NCBI GenBank assembly: GCA_023417775.1
Contig: JAEZEJ010000097.1
Location: 1-64,000 of the forward strand
Source: Actinomycetes bacterium
GTDB taxonomy: Bacteria > Actinomycetota > Actinomycetes > Propionibacteriales > Nocardioidaceae
DNA length: 64,000 bases
Direction of reading: 5' to 3'
A program made the translations under genes and the position numbers. The notes below the pieces were generated by a model. The model had not been told where the DNA came from. It saw only the letters and a program-made list of their open reading frames with translations, and searched no databases. Of this stretch, positions 53,225 through 61,560 are shown piece after piece (within the stretch, counting starts at the first letter, position 1; every line of letters starts with the position of its first letter).

Positions 53225-54289
53225 TCAGCCCTGCAGTGTCTGCGACAGCAGCGGTGCGAGGGTCTCGGCGAGCTTCGGGGTGCCGAGCGGGTCGTTGTAG
53301 GCCATCGGAATGCCGAGCCGGCCGATCTGCTGTCCATCGTGCTCGAGGGTGACCCGGTCGATGCTGCGCAGGACCAGGAGCTGACCCTCCTGCACCGCCG
53401 GGATGCTCTGGAAGAGCGGCGCGTCCAGGAGGCCGTCGAGGGCCTCCTGTTCGCCGAGGTAGTCCATGACGACGACGATGTCCGCCGATACGTCACCGAT
53501 CAGCTCGCCGCTGATCAGAGCATCCTTCGTGTACTGCTCCCCGGCGGGATTGGGTGCGAGTCCCATGTCCTCCAGCATCACCTGGATGCTTCCGCCCGGC
53601 GGGTTGGAGTAGTAGACCTCGTCGGCGGCCCAGAACTCGAGGAAGGCCACGGTCTTGCCGGCGAGCTCGGGGTGGGTGGCGGTGATCTCGGCCATCTGCT
53701 CGTCGTAGTCGTCGATGACCGCCGCGGCACGGTCTTGGAGGTCCAGGGCCTCGCCGAGGAGGGTGATCTGGTCCTGCCAGGACACGCCCGTGGCATCGGG
53801 CTCGGGTTGGGAGAGCACCGGTGCGGCCTGCTCGATCTTCGCGAGATTGTCGAACGGGGTCGGTCCCCACGCCGTCGCGACGACGAGGTCGGCATCGACC
53901 TTCGCGACGACCTCGGGAGGCACGGGATCGCCGCCCCATTCCCAGGTCTCGGGGTCCTCGACCAGCACATCGGACGACCAGGGGACCTGATCGAGGTCGA
54001 CATCGTGGCTTGCGACCGGTGTCACGCCGAGGGCCACGAGCAGGCCGAACTCGTAGGAGTCCGCCGCGAGGAGGCGCTCGGGCCGCTCCTCCAAGGTGAC
54101 CTCACCCCAGCCCGCGTCGATCGTCAGCGGGTACTCGGTCGTGCCCTCTGCCGCTGGCAGGAGGTGGGAGGAGTCGGCTCGGTCCGTGTCGTCCTCGGCG
54201 TTGCTGCCGCAGGCGGCGAGCAGTCCCGAGATGAGCAGTGCCGAGGTGGCGAGGAGGGCAGGGCGCAGGCCCCGGTGATGCGTGGTCAT
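53225..54289 (-). CDS. Ferric-siderophore-binding lipoprotein 3
   Basis: I start it at ATG 54289 (354 aa) because the signal peptide then equals that of lipoprotein 2 and an AGGGA site precedes it. An ATG at 54331 overlaps the previous stop as ATGA and may also be used. Lipobox LAAC, lipidated Cys at residue 27. The mature part is FecB/FhuD-like (YPLTIDAGWGEVTLEERPERL, LVVATAWGPTPFDNLAKI). Third of three tandem paralogues feeding one permease pair, probably to broaden the range of siderophores bound. Confidence 0.9.
   Translation of the reverse strand: MTTHHRGLRPALLATSALLISGLLAACGSNAEDDTDRADSSHLLPAAEGTTEYPLTIDAGWGEVTLEERPERLLAADSYEFGLLVALGVTPVASHDVDLDQVPWSSDVLVEDPETWEWGGDPVPPEVVAKVDADLVVATAWGPTPFDNLAKIEQAAPVLSQPEPDATGVSWQDQITLLGEALDLQDRAAAVIDDYDEQMAEITATHPELAGKTVAFLEFWAADEVYYSNPPGGSIQVMLEDMGLAPNPAGEQYTKDALISGELIGDVSADIVVVMDYLGEQEALDGLLDAPLFQSIPAVQEGQLLVLRSIDRVTLEHDGQQIGRLGIPMAYNDPLGTPKLAETLAPLLSQTLQG
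54202..54289 (-). repeat. Near-identical signal-peptide segment, copy A
   Basis: These 88 bp match 55323-55410 at 87 positions and cover the whole signal peptide of lipoprotein 3, start codon through lipobox. The mature regions downstream have clearly diverged. Confidence 0.9.
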
Positions 54290-54327
54290 ATCTATTCCCT
54301 GGTCGACGTGACAGGTGTCGGAGCTCC

Positions 54328-55410
54328 TCATCGCGTGCTCGCGACTGTGGCGAGGGCCGGTACGAAGAAGGAGGCGAGGGCCTGGAGCGGGACGGGTCCA
54401 TTGTCGCCGTTGATCGCCCAGCCGAAGTGACCGAAGTCCTCGGCTATCACTTTGTCGCCTATCGTGATGTCGCCGTATCCGTGGGTGACGAGTTCGACGA
54501 GACGGCCGGACTTCACCGCATCGAGGTTCTGGAAGAGCGGCTGGTCGACGAACGCGCGGAACTCATCCGGCGCGTCGCTCGCATCGGTGATCACCACGAT
54601 GTCCGCCTCGATCGAGCCCACGAGCTCGACGCTCAGCTCGTCGGTGCCGGCGAAACGGGCGGCATCGGGATTGGGAGGGAAGCCGAGTTCGGTGAAGAGC
54701 CGTTCGCTGCCCGAGCCCGGGGTGCTCAGATAGGCCGCGCCGTAATCGCCACCCCAGAAGTGCAACAGCGCGATAGTCATGTCCGCGAACTCCGGGTGCT
54801 CAGCACGCACGCGCTCGAAGTAGGCGCCATTGTCGGCGATCACCTGCTCGGCGCGTTCCTGGAGATCGAGCACGAGTCCCAGTTGTCGAATCCGCTCCTG
54901 CCAGGTGGGCGTCCCCTCCTCCGTCGGTTCGGGGCCGACCACGGGCGCCAGGTTCGACAGTTCGTCATAATTGTCCGGTTTGTCGACGACCGAACTGATG
55001 ACCATCAGATCAGGGTCGGTCGCCGCGATGGGCTCCAACGGGTAGAGGACCTCGCCGGTGTCCCAGGTCGCCGCGACTTCACCGCGCAGCTGCTTGGTGG
55101 TGTAAGCGGTCAGTTCGATGAGTTCGTCGGCGCCGATCGGGGTGACATCGAGTGCTGCCATGAGGTCGACATCACCGGTCGTGCCGGCGACGATGCGCTC
55201 GGGTCGCTCGTCGATCGTGGTCTCGCCCCACTGTGTGTCGATGGTGAGTGGATACTGGGTGGTGCCCTCGGCCGGTGGCAGCGACACGGGGGCGAGTTCG
55301 GTGCTCTCATTCCCGTTATCGCTGCTGCCGCAGGCGGCGAGCAGTCCCGAGATGAGCAGTGCCGAGGTGGCGAGGAGGGCAGGGCGCAGGCCCCGGTGAT
55401 GGGTGGTCAT
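54328..55410 (-). CDS. Ferric-siderophore-binding lipoprotein 2
   Basis: This 360-aa FecB/FhuD-like lipoprotein starts at ATG 55410; lipobox LAAC with Cys27. Mature marks: TQYPLTIDTQWGETTIDERP, DPDLMVISSVVDKPDNYDELSNLAP (split) and EADIVVITDA. It lies 36 bp after lipoprotein 1 and overlaps the extended start of lipoprotein 3. The first 29 residues are the same as in lipoprotein 3. Confidence 0.9.
   Translation of the reverse strand: MTTHHRGLRPALLATSALLISGLLAACGSSDNGNESTELAPVSLPPAEGTTQYPLTIDTQWGETTIDERPERIVAGTTGDVDLMAALDVTPIGADELIELTAYTTKQLRGEVAATWDTGEVLYPLEPIAATDPDLMVISSVVDKPDNYDELSNLAPVVGPEPTEEGTPTWQERIRQLGLVLDLQERAEQVIADNGAYFERVRAEHPEFADMTIALLHFWGGDYGAAYLSTPGSGSERLFTELGFPPNPDAARFAGTDELSVELVGSIEADIVVITDASDAPDEFRAFVDQPLFQNLDAVKSGRLVELVTHGYGDITIGDKVIAEDFGHFGWAINGDNGPVPLQALASFFVPALATVASTR
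55323..55410 (-). repeat. Near-identical signal-peptide segment, copy B
   Basis: Partner of 54202-54289 with one mismatch in 88 bp, covering the signal peptide of lipoprotein 2. Direct repeat, same strand, 1121 bp apart. Confidence 0.9.
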
Positions 55411-55446
55411 CGTGTTCTTTCGGGTGAGGGGAGGGTGGGTCCGGCG

Positions 55447-56532
55447 TCAGGACAGGTCGATGCCCGCGAGCCAGCCGTCGGCGATCTCCTCGGCCGCCCA
55501 CGGCAGGGCGAGCGAGCTGGCGCCGCGGCGCAGGACCCAGACCGCGTTGTCGACGAGCTCCCCGTCGGACGTCATCAGCTGATCGGTCGAAGAGTCCTCC
55601 TGGAAGACCAGCGACTCGTACTGGCCGCTGGAGACGGCGGACAGCGCCTGGAACAGCGGCTGGTCCTCGCGGGCCTGGCGGCTCGCCTCGTCCGTGTAGA
55701 TGGTCAGGAGGACGTCGGCGTCGAGCAGCGCCTGGTTCTCGTCGGAGACGGTGTCGTCGTCGACGAAGTTCTCGGCGAGCGGGTTGGGGGCGAAGCCGAG
55801 ATCGAGCATCACGCCCTCGGCCGGACCGCCGGTGACGGTGTAGTAGGAGACGCCGTACTCGGGCCCGTAGTCATAGGCGATCGTGGCGGTCTTGCCGGCG
55901 AACTCCGGGTGAGCCTCCGCGACGGCGGCGATGCGGTCGTCCGCATCGGAGACGGCCTGGTCGGCGGCCTCGCTCAGGTCGAGTACTTCGCCGATCTGGC
56001 GCTGCGCCTCGCGCCAGTCGAGCTTGTCGCCGGCGCTCTCCTCCTCGGCCACGTCGACGACCGGTGCGATGTCGGCGAGCTTGTCGAAGTCGGCCTGGCT
56101 GGTGATGCTGTTGGTCGCGACGATGAGGTCCGGCTCGCTCGCGGCGATGGCCTCGAAGTTGAACCCGTCGTCCTCGGGGACCTCGGTCGTGGCGATGCCG
56201 TCGAGATAGTCCTGGTCGTTCCAGGGCCACATGGTGTCGGCATTGCGCCCGCCGTAGTAGACCGGGGTGACATCGATGGCCTCGAGCGCGTCGAGGTTGG
56301 AGGAGAAGCCGATGACGGCGACGCGCTCGGGACGTTCGTCCAGCGTCGTCTGGCCGAGCCAGGTGTCGATCGTCAGCGGGTAGTCGGTCGTGCCCTCGGC
56401 CTCGGGCAGGGAGACGGAGTCGTCGGACTCACTCGTCTCCGAGTCGCTCCCGCATGCTGCTAGGCCGGTCGTGAGGAGCAGGGCGACTGCTGCGCCGAGG
56501 GAGCGGCGCAGCGAGGAGGGAGCGGTGGACAT
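55447..56532 (-). CDS. Ferric-siderophore-binding lipoprotein 1
   Basis: This 361-aa protein leads the uptake operon. Its signal peptide (lipobox LAAC, Cys27) differs in sequence from those of the two downstream paralogues. Mature marks are of the FecB/FhuD family: TDYPLTIDTWLGQTTLDERP, EPDLIVATNSITSQADFDKL and DADVLLTIYTDE. A GAAAGG ribosome site precedes the ATG. The iron box at 56578-56596 is 46 bp upstream, so the operon should be induced by iron limitation. Confidence 0.9.
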   Translation of the reverse strand: MSTAPSSLRRSLGAAVALLLTTGLAACGSDSETSESDDSVSLPEAEGTTDYPLTIDTWLGQTTLDERPERVAVIGFSSNLDALEAIDVTPVYYGGRNADTMWPWNDQDYLDGIATTEVPEDDGFNFEAIAASEPDLIVATNSITSQADFDKLADIAPVVDVAEEESAGDKLDWREAQRQIGEVLDLSEAADQAVSDADDRIAAVAEAHPEFAGKTATIAYDYGPEYGVSYYTVTGGPAEGVMLDLGFAPNPLAENFVDDDTVSDENQALLDADVLLTIYTDEASRQAREDQPLFQALSAVSSGQYESLVFQEDSSTDQLMTSDGELVDNAVWVLRRGASSLALPWAAEEIADGWLAGIDLS

Positions 56533-56577
56533 TGCGGCCTTTCACGGAGATGGACAGGAACACGGAGAAGAACTGTC

Positions 56578-56596
56578 TTAGGCTAGCCTTGCCTCT
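56578..56596. promoter_or_regulatory. Shared iron box between uptake operon and AraC regulator
   Basis: The minus-strand reading AGAGGCAAGGCTAGCCTAA matches 14 of 19 consensus positions of the actinobacterial iron box. It is the only such site in the 65-bp divergent gap, 46 bp from the lipoprotein start and 2 bp from the GTG of the AraC gene, so one repressor could control both directions. On the plus strand a TTAGGCT within the box could act as a -10. Confidence 0.78.
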
Positions 56597-56597
56597 T

Positions 56598-58130
56598 GTG
56601 ACTAAGGTGTCCCTAAGCGCCACGTGCTTAGCCTCGATTCCCGCCTCCCGGCTCGACCCGGTGGTCGATGAGGATGCGCTGCTGCTGTGGGTCCGCGATG
56701 GCTCGCTCACCGTGCGTCTCGACTCCGGCGAGCGGTTCGACGCGAGGGCCGGTCAGGCGGTGTGGATCCCGCCGGCGCTGCGACATTCGGCCGAGACGAC
56801 CCCGGGGTCGGTGGTGCTGCCCGTGCTCGCCGAGGCGGCGGAGGTGCCGGACGCGCTGGACCGGCCCTGCGTCGTGGCTGTGCCCTCCAGCTGGCAGGAC
56901 TGGCTGATGTACCGGGTGGCTCGATGGTTCGGTTTCTCGAGCGGGGCCAAGCCCGATGGCCGTCGGCTGTTCGACCTGCTCGCCGGAGCCGAGCGGGTTC
57001 GCGGCGAGTCGGATGCGCCGCTGCTGCCGACGATGCCCCGGTCTCCTGGTGCTAGAGCCGTCGTGGAGCGGCTGCTGGACGATCCGGCCTGCGAGGCCGA
57101 CCTCGTCGAGCTCGCGGCCGAGGCGGTCGTCAGCCCCCGGACGCTGCAACGGCAGCTCAAGGAGGAGACGGGGCACGGGCTGGCGCAGTGGCGCACGCTG
57201 ATCCGGCTCGATGCCGCGGCGCGACTTCTCGTCCGCGGACGCGATCTGGGGTGGGTGGCTCATCGGGTCGGCTACGCGAGTGTCAGCGGATTCGCCCATG
57301 CGTTTGCGGAGCATATGGGGCAGAGCCCGGGACGGTTCGCCGCAGGTCACCGCCGCTCGCGGCCCGTGGCTCGTGCGTCGACCGGGGGTGCGCGCCGCGG
57401 TGGGGCACTCGTCGCCGTCGCGGTTCCGCCGGCTGTGCCCGATGTGCCGCCGTCGGGCTGGGTGACGCCGTTCGACAGCGTGCTGTGGATGTATCGGGGA
57501 TCGGCGCGTGTCGAGGCCGCGGGCACGATCTCCCGGTTGGAGGCGGGCGATGTGATCTGGCTGCCGCAGGGGGTGGCGCACCGGGTCGAGTTCGCTCCCG
57601 GCGCGATCCTGCTTCCGCTCGGCTATCGTCCGACAGCCCGGCCGGGTCGGATCGAGCCGCCGCGGGTCGTCGAGCTTCCGAGGACGCCGGAGATGGAGAC
57701 GTTCCTGCTGCATGCGGTGGTGGCCAATCACTTCCTGTTACGGCCCCGGGATCACGATCCTCAGGCGTTGTTGTCGCGTCTGCAGGTCATTCCGCCCGAT
57801 TCGGTGCCGCTGCCGGAGCAGCTCGAGGTGATCGTCGTGACCGTGCAGGAGGACCCGTCGGATCCGCGGGGCCTGGTCGACTGGGCGGCTGAGCTCGGTG
57901 TCGATGCCGGCGCGTTGGGACGCGAGTTCGCCGAGATGATGGGGGAGTCGTTCCCTCGGTGGCGGTCGCGGGCGCGGATGACGCGGGCGAGGGCGCTGAT
58001 GTGGGACGGCCATGCCCCGTCGAGCGTGGCGCGGCGTGTGGGTTACGCCCATCTGTCGGCGTTCAGCAAGGCGTTCAGCGCCACGCACGGTATCCCGCCG
58101 CGGGAGTGGCTACGCCGCGACGCGGGGTGA
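56598..58130 (+). CDS. Internally duplicated AraC-family regulator (cupin-HTH-cupin-HTH)
   Basis: The start is taken as GTG 56598 (510 aa); the longer frame would run back through the divergent promoter. The protein is two AraC-like units in tandem. Unit 1 has a cupin-like sensor (~15-75, VRDGSLTVRL, AGQAVWIPPALRHS) and a double HTH (~169-249, ending VGYASVSGFAHAFAEHMGQS). Unit 2 has a cupin (~287-341, MYRGSARVEA, AGDVIWLPQGVAHRV) and a double HTH (~423-510, VGYAHLSAFSKAFSATHGIP). Ordinary AraC proteins are 250-330 aa with one of each. Facing the uptake operon and sharing its iron box, it is probably its activator, sensing the siderophore or its iron complex. This role is inferred. Confidence 0.85.
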   Translation: MTKVSLSATCLASIPASRLDPVVDEDALLLWVRDGSLTVRLDSGERFDARAGQAVWIPPALRHSAETTPGSVVLPVLAEAAEVPDALDRPCVVAVPSSWQDWLMYRVARWFGFSSGAKPDGRRLFDLLAGAERVRGESDAPLLPTMPRSPGARAVVERLLDDPACEADLVELAAEAVVSPRTLQRQLKEETGHGLAQWRTLIRLDAAARLLVRGRDLGWVAHRVGYASVSGFAHAFAEHMGQSPGRFAAGHRRSRPVARASTGGARRGGALVAVAVPPAVPDVPPSGWVTPFDSVLWMYRGSARVEAAGTISRLEAGDVIWLPQGVAHRVEFAPGAILLPLGYRPTARPGRIEPPRVVELPRTPEMETFLLHAVVANHFLLRPRDHDPQALLSRLQVIPPDSVPLPEQLEVIVVTVQEDPSDPRGLVDWAAELGVDAGALGREFAEMMGESFPRWRSRARMTRARALMWDGHAPSSVARRVGYAHLSAFSKAFSATHGIPPREWLRRDAG

Positions 58131-58149
58131 GCGCACCGGCTTGGTCGGA

Positions 58150-59271
58150 CTACGCGGTCAGGATGGTCTGCCGCACGTACCAGCGTGAGCCGTCGTCGCT
58201 GGGCTCGATGGCGCGGAAGGTCTTGATTTGGTGGTGCTGTTTGCACAGCAGCCACATGTTGTCACCGTGGGTGGGGCCAAGGGGATGCGGCCGTCGGTGG
58301 TCGATCTCGCACCGGGTGCCGCGGACCTGGCAGCCGGGGAAGCGACAGGTGCCGTCGCGGAATCTGATCGCATTGCGCAGGTGGTGGCTGGGGAAGCGTC
58401 CGGTGTAGTCGATGCTGAGGATGTTCTCGCGCTCGTCGACGAGGAGTCGGTACCAGAACGGGTTGCCGGCGCTCACGAGCTCGCGGACCGCCGTGGCCGG
58501 CAGGGTCCATTGACGGTCCCAGGAGATGCCCGGCTGGTCGTCGAGACCCGCCAGGGTGGAGGCGGGCACCATGACGCCGATGGCGACTGTGGGCGCGATC
58601 GGTCCGTCATCGGCCGGATCGACCGAGCCGAGGACCGCGAGGGCGAGATCCGCGCGGCGCTGGTCGAGCGTGCGCTCGTCGTCACGGATGGCCTTGGCGG
58701 CGTGGTCGAGCTTGTTCTCGATATCGGCGAGGAGCAACGACGGCACGTTGGCGACCCACAGGTCCCCGGTGCTGGAGGTCTCGTGGTGGATCACGCGCAC
58801 GTGGCGTTCCTGGAGTGTGGACGCGGTGCGCTCGTCGGCGTGCTCGGGCTCGGCGCGCGCGATGAAGCGCTTGATCCAGGCGCGAAGCTCGGCGAGCGTG
58901 TGGTGCTCGGCATAGTCGGCCACGCGTGCGTCGAGCCGTTCGAGCGACTGCTCGTGGTGGAGGGCGTCGAGGTTCCGGCCGATCTCGCTCACCCGGGCGG
59001 CATCGATCCGGCCCTCGGAGAAGGCGAGCCAGGCGCGGGGGAGCTTCTCGTTGACCTCGCGTGCCTCGTGCAGGCGCGAGCGTGTGGTGTGCTGGCTCCA
59101 CCCCAGCGCCTCGCCCATCGCCGCGAGGTCGCCGTGGAAGCCCCAGCCAGAGTCGTCCTTGCCGTCGAAGTAGGCGAGCAGGAGCTTGATCCGCTCGTAG
59201 TCGACCAGTGCCGCCAGATGGCGTACGTCAGCGGCGTCGATGAGCGCCGCGTCGCTGGTCGAGTGGATCAT
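58150..59271 (-). CDS. DUF222 / HNH endonuclease-domain protein
   Basis: This 373-aa protein belongs to the actinobacterial DUF222 (13E12-repeat-like) family: a long helical N-terminal region (LARAWL-type motif present as LPRAWLAFSEGRIDAARVSEI) followed by an HNH nuclease motif with CRFPGC, CEIDHRRP and LCKQHHQIK. These genes are multicopy and mobile-looking in many actinobacteria; their biological role is not established. It converges on the AraC gene with a 19-bp gap. Confidence 0.85.
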   Translation of the reverse strand: MIHSTSDAALIDAADVRHLAALVDYERIKLLLAYFDGKDDSGWGFHGDLAAMGEALGWSQHTTRSRLHEAREVNEKLPRAWLAFSEGRIDAARVSEIGRNLDALHHEQSLERLDARVADYAEHHTLAELRAWIKRFIARAEPEHADERTASTLQERHVRVIHHETSSTGDLWVANVPSLLLADIENKLDHAAKAIRDDERTLDQRRADLALAVLGSVDPADDGPIAPTVAIGVMVPASTLAGLDDQPGISWDRQWTLPATAVRELVSAGNPFWYRLLVDERENILSIDYTGRFPSHHLRNAIRFRDGTCRFPGCQVRGTRCEIDHRRPHPLGPTHGDNMWLLCKQHHQIKTFRAIEPSDDGSRWYVRQTILTA

Positions 59272-59318
59272 GTTTCCACGTTAGGGGAGCCCACCGACAC
59301 GTCTTTCCGGCTATCCAC

Positions 59319-59456
59319 ACCTCACGTGGGAGGCATGCGGACGGCGCCGTCGACGCGGACGGTCTCGCCGTTCATATAGGAGTTGGTGACGCATTCGAGC
59401 ACCATGCTGGCGAGCTCCTCGGGGTGTCCGAGGCGCTGGGGGAAGTTGACGGACTC
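59319..59456 (-). repeat. 138-bp direct repeat, left copy
   Basis: These 138 bp match 63132-63269 with six mismatches (about 96% identity), same orientation, 3813 bp apart. The match covers the last ~45 codons of the SDR gene at 63135-63911 and ends abruptly at 59456. Confidence 0.92.
59322..59456 (-). pseudogene. 3'-terminal fragment of the SDR gene at 63.1-63.9 kb
   Basis: The fragment keeps the frame and stop of the SDR C-terminus (RLGHPEELASMVLE, VRVDGAVRMPPT) but has no start, cofactor-binding domain or catalytic Tyr. Upstream of 59456 the sequence no longer resembles the SDR. It may be translated from unrelated upstream codons as a 62-aa frame, without likely function. It lies at the outer edge of the glucosidase module. 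Confidence 0.85.
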
Positions 59457-59670
59457 TGGCACGGAGCTGGGTGTAGGTGGGTGGATCTTGGCACTCGTTC
59501 TCTCGGTCACCGAGACCCGCTCCGTGCAGAGCGGGATGTTTGCTTGCCTGAGGCGGTCGGGGATTCAGACCAGCAACAGACATCGAACCCCCCATGGGTG
59601 CTCACCCGTCGGCGTCGGAGCCCATTGATGGTCATGACGACGTTCGATGTTTGAGCGTTCTTCGCCCTTC
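59457..59670. other. Gene-free stretch beside the SDR fragment
   Basis: About 210 bp of slightly lower GC with no convincing gene, RNA or transposase remnant. The inverted pair CACGGAG/CTCCGTG (59460-59466 and 59519-59525) is the only structure noticed. It probably marks the joint of the inserted module. Confidence 0.5.
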
Positions 59671-61560
59671 CTACCTTGCCCGTCGCCAGAGTTGCGCCTC
59701 GTAGGGCGCGAGATCGCGCGACCCAGCACCGCTGGCGAGTGTCAGCTCCCACGCGGGGTCGATGGCGGTGGTGTGCGTCGGCCGGTCGGTGAGGTTCAGG
59801 ACGACCAGGAACTCCTCGTCTCCCTCGCACCGGCGATACCGCCAGCTGCGGCGCGGCGTGCGCTCCATGATCGTCTCCCCGTAGACCAGCGCGGGGTGTG
59901 ATCGGCGCAGCCGGATCAACGCTCGATGCCATTCCAGCACCGAGTCCGGGTCGCCGCGTTGATCCTCGACGTTGATCTGGGCCTCGCTCCCGTCGCCGGA
60001 GATCCAGGGTTCGCCCGTCGTGAATCCGCCGGTGGCGTCCCAGGCCATCGGGACGCGCGCGTGATCGCGGGTCCCGGCGAGCACACGAGTCCAGACCTCC
60101 TGCGGCGCCAGCCCCTCGGCCGTGAGCTCGGCGGCGAGGTTGAGGCTCTCGACGTCCCGCAGCTGTTCCAAGCCGCGGAACCGCTGATTGGCCGCGCCGA
60201 TCTCCTGTCCCTGGTAGAGGAACGGGGTGCCGCGCAGGGTGAATTGGATCATCGCGAGCAGCTTGGCCACGGCGACGCGGTGCTCGGGGCGGGGATCGAC
60301 CTTCGACACCAGCCGCGGATTGTCGTGGTTGTCGAAGAACAGGCTCATCCAGTAGCCCTCGCCGTAATCGGCCTGCCACTGGGCGTAGTAGTCCTTGAGG
60401 TGGGCGAGGTCGTAACGATAGGAGTCGAACCGTGTCCTGCCCGGATTCTCGAGATGCTCGAAGTTGAACACCATGTCGAGCTCGCCGCGGTCATCGCCGA
60501 CCATCAGTTTGCCCATCTGCGCGCTAACCACGGGGGTCTCGCCGATGGCGACGCAGTCGGGATCGTCGAAGGCCTCGGCTCGCAGTTGCTTCAGGTACTC
60601 GTGCAGGCGCGGACCGTGGAAGTAGTGCTCGAGGCCGGTGAACCCGGTCAGAGCGCCGATCAGCTCATTGCCGGGCGGTAGACCGGGCGTCTTGGAGATG
60701 TAGTTGATGACATCGAGGCGGAACCCGTCCACGCCGCGGTCGCGCCACCACCGAGCGATGTCCACGACCTCGGCCCGCACGGCCGGGTTCTCCCAGTTCA
60801 GGTCCGGTTGCTTCGGCGAGAACAGGTGCAGCCCCCACAGCCGTTGCTCCTCGAACCAGCGCCAGGCCGGTCCGGAGAAGAACGAGCGCCAGTTGTTCGG
60901 TGGCTTCTCTGGATCGCCGGGCCGCAGGAAGTAGTAGTCGCGGTAGGGCGAGGCCGGGTCGGTGAGCGCCCGCCGGAACCAGGCATGCTCGTCGGAGGTG
61001 TGATTGACGACGAGGTCCATCACCAGTCGCATCCCGCGTCTGTGCAGACCCGCCACGAGGGCGTCGAAGTCGTCCATCGTGCCGAAGTCGGCGAGGATCG
61101 CGCGGTAGTCGCGGATGTCGTAGCCGTTGTCGTCATTGGGGGAGTCGTAGACGGGGGAGAGCCACACCGCGTCGATGCCGAGGTACTCCAGGTAGTCCAG
61201 CCGGTCGAGGATGCCGCGCAGGTCGCCGATCCCGTCGCCATCGGAGTCGGCGAAGGACCGCGGGTAGACCTGATAGAAGACGGCCTCCCTGAACCAGGCC
61301 GTGCGACGAGGCAGGTCGACGGCGGGCACGTCGGCGACGGAGGCGAGCAGCCGGACGATGGCATCGACGAACTCGGCATCGATGCGTCCGCGGGTGAGCC
61401 GGGGGAGCGCGCTCAATCGGATCGATCCGATGATCGGGTTGTCGATCCACCGCACCGACCGCCCGATGTGACGGGTCAGGCTGGTGATGATGTCGCGCCC
61501 GAGCGGATGGCCGTAGACATCGCGCAACCGGCTCCTCGTGGTGATCTCATGGCCGGGCAT
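59671..61560 (-). CDS. GH13 alpha-glucosidase (oligo-1,6-glucosidase-like) with N-terminal extension
   Basis: This 629-aa cytoplasmic enzyme hydrolyses alpha-glucosidic bonds of short maltose- or isomaltose-type oligosaccharides. The catalytic barrel begins near residue 90 (FYQVYPRSFADSDGDGIGDL); nucleophile Asp283 in GFRLDVIN, acid/base Glu341 in AIGETPV and Asp413 in DNHDNPR. The conserved-region Val in GFRLDVI favours alpha-1,6/exo-glucosidase relatives. The first ~85 residues (LRDVYGHPLGRDIITSL and following) are not part of the GH13 fold. It overlaps the symporter gene by 14 bp, forming a two-gene sugar unit. Confidence 0.9.
   Translation of the reverse strand: MPGHEITTRSRLRDVYGHPLGRDIITSLTRHIGRSVRWIDNPIIGSIRLSALPRLTRGRIDAEFVDAIVRLLASVADVPAVDLPRRTAWFREAVFYQVYPRSFADSDGDGIGDLRGILDRLDYLEYLGIDAVWLSPVYDSPNDDNGYDIRDYRAILADFGTMDDFDALVAGLHRRGMRLVMDLVVNHTSDEHAWFRRALTDPASPYRDYYFLRPGDPEKPPNNWRSFFSGPAWRWFEEQRLWGLHLFSPKQPDLNWENPAVRAEVVDIARWWRDRGVDGFRLDVINYISKTPGLPPGNELIGALTGFTGLEHYFHGPRLHEYLKQLRAEAFDDPDCVAIGETPVVSAQMGKLMVGDDRGELDMVFNFEHLENPGRTRFDSYRYDLAHLKDYYAQWQADYGEGYWMSLFFDNHDNPRLVSKVDPRPEHRVAVAKLLAMIQFTLRGTPFLYQGQEIGAANQRFRGLEQLRDVESLNLAAELTAEGLAPQEVWTRVLAGTRDHARVPMAWDATGGFTTGEPWISGDGSEAQINVEDQRGDPDSVLEWHRALIRLRRSHPALVYGETIMERTPRRSWRYRRCEGDEEFLVVLNLTDRPTHTTAIDPAWELTLASGAGSRDLAPYEAQLWRRAR

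Noticed and set aside
54290..54331. Longer start for lipoprotein 3 (ATG 54331)
   Set aside because: The ATGA overlap is tempting, but the extension puts 14 mixed residues before a signal peptide that is identical to that of lipoprotein 2 starting at its own ATG. Kept as an alternative only.
56600..56640. A second iron box within the AraC start region (CTAAGGTGTCCCTAAG)
   Set aside because: It has partial symmetry but lacks the central AGGCT core of the consensus and lies inside the coding sequence from GTG 56598.
59457..59670. Insertion-sequence remnant beside the SDR fragment
   Set aside because: No transposase-like translation, terminal inverted repeats or target duplication could be identified in either strand.
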